Notes under the pieces: generated by a model
The model's database searches: none
Told to the model about the DNA's origin: nothing
The model's input: the letters and a program-made list of their open reading frames with translations, nothing else
Made by a program: the position numbers and the translations under genes
Shown: positions 5,215 through 5,262 of the stretch, piece after piece
How the letters are laid out: the number at the start of each line of letters is the position of its first letter
Position numbering within the stretch: the first letter of the stretch is position 1
Assembly: GCA_038246975.1 (NCBI GenBank)
Contig: JBBRVJ010000230.1
Coordinates: forward strand, 1-5,262
Source of the DNA: JAIYDJ01 sp038246975
GTDB taxonomy: Bacteria; Pseudomonadota; Alphaproteobacteria; Rhodobacterales; Rhodobacteraceae
DNA: 5,262 nucleotides
Direction of reading: 5' to 3'

Positions 5215-5262
5215 CTATCCTGCGCACAGGAAAAGCGAAACAGGCTCACGGGGCGATGGCAA
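5215..5262 (-). CDS. possible C-terminal end of an upstream minus-strand gene (partial)
   Basis: From the right edge one minus-strand frame reads LPSPREPVSLFLCAG and then stops at TAG (5215-5217). That is 23 bases before the glycosyltransferase ATG, a spacing common in operons. If real, it is the tail of a co-transcribed gene. Fifteen codons cannot identify a product, and another frame also stops nearby (TGA after AIAP), so this is only a candidate. Confidence 0.25.
   Translation of the reverse strand: MPSPREPVSLFLCAG

Overview
The window is GC-rich and uses alphaproteobacterial codons. The gene set fits a member of the Rhodobacteraceae or a close relative: an EamA-type transporter, an MbfA membrane-bound ferritin behind an Irr-like palindrome, an AefR-like TetR regulator, a family 39 glycosyltransferase and a decayed IS66 element. 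The lineage is an inference from protein style and regulatory motifs, because no rRNA or tRNA is present.

Layout from left to right. At 1-57 there is a small perfect hairpin followed by a strong intrinsic terminator that ends an upstream plus-strand transcript. An intergenic stretch with a CT/GA-rich palindrome leads to a DMT/EamA transporter on the plus strand (238-1128). The gene-free stretch 1129-1606 holds an imperfect 17-bp inverted repeat and then a minus-strand IS66 remnant: the end of tnpA, the overlapping start of tnpB, and no tnpC. Next, on the minus strand, is mbfA (1607-2584), a rubrerythrin-like ferritin domain fused to a CCC1/VIT1 iron-transport domain. It starts at GTG behind a good ribosome binding site, and a 15-bp palindrome of the Irr/ICE type overlaps its predicted promoter.

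The mbfA promoter region is shared with a divergent plus-strand unit: a 58-residue predicted secreted protein (2748-2924) and a TetR-family regulator (2980-3609). Three evenly styled copies of TGAAC-N6-GTTCA (two perfect, one with one mismatch) lie between the divergent genes. They surround a plausible promoter and are the best candidate operators for the TetR protein. A 9-bp hairpin covers the ribosome binding site of the tetR gene. The right third is a minus-strand GT39 (ArnT/PMT-like) membrane glycosyltransferase (3599-5191), whose stop codon overlaps the end of tetR by 11 bases. The last bases may carry the final codons of a gene upstream of it.

No wholly new multi-gene system is visible. 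The most informative parts are the regulatory architecture of 2585-2747, the SD-masking hairpin at 2946-2974, the uncharacterised small secreted protein linked to its regulator, and the IS66 fossil.
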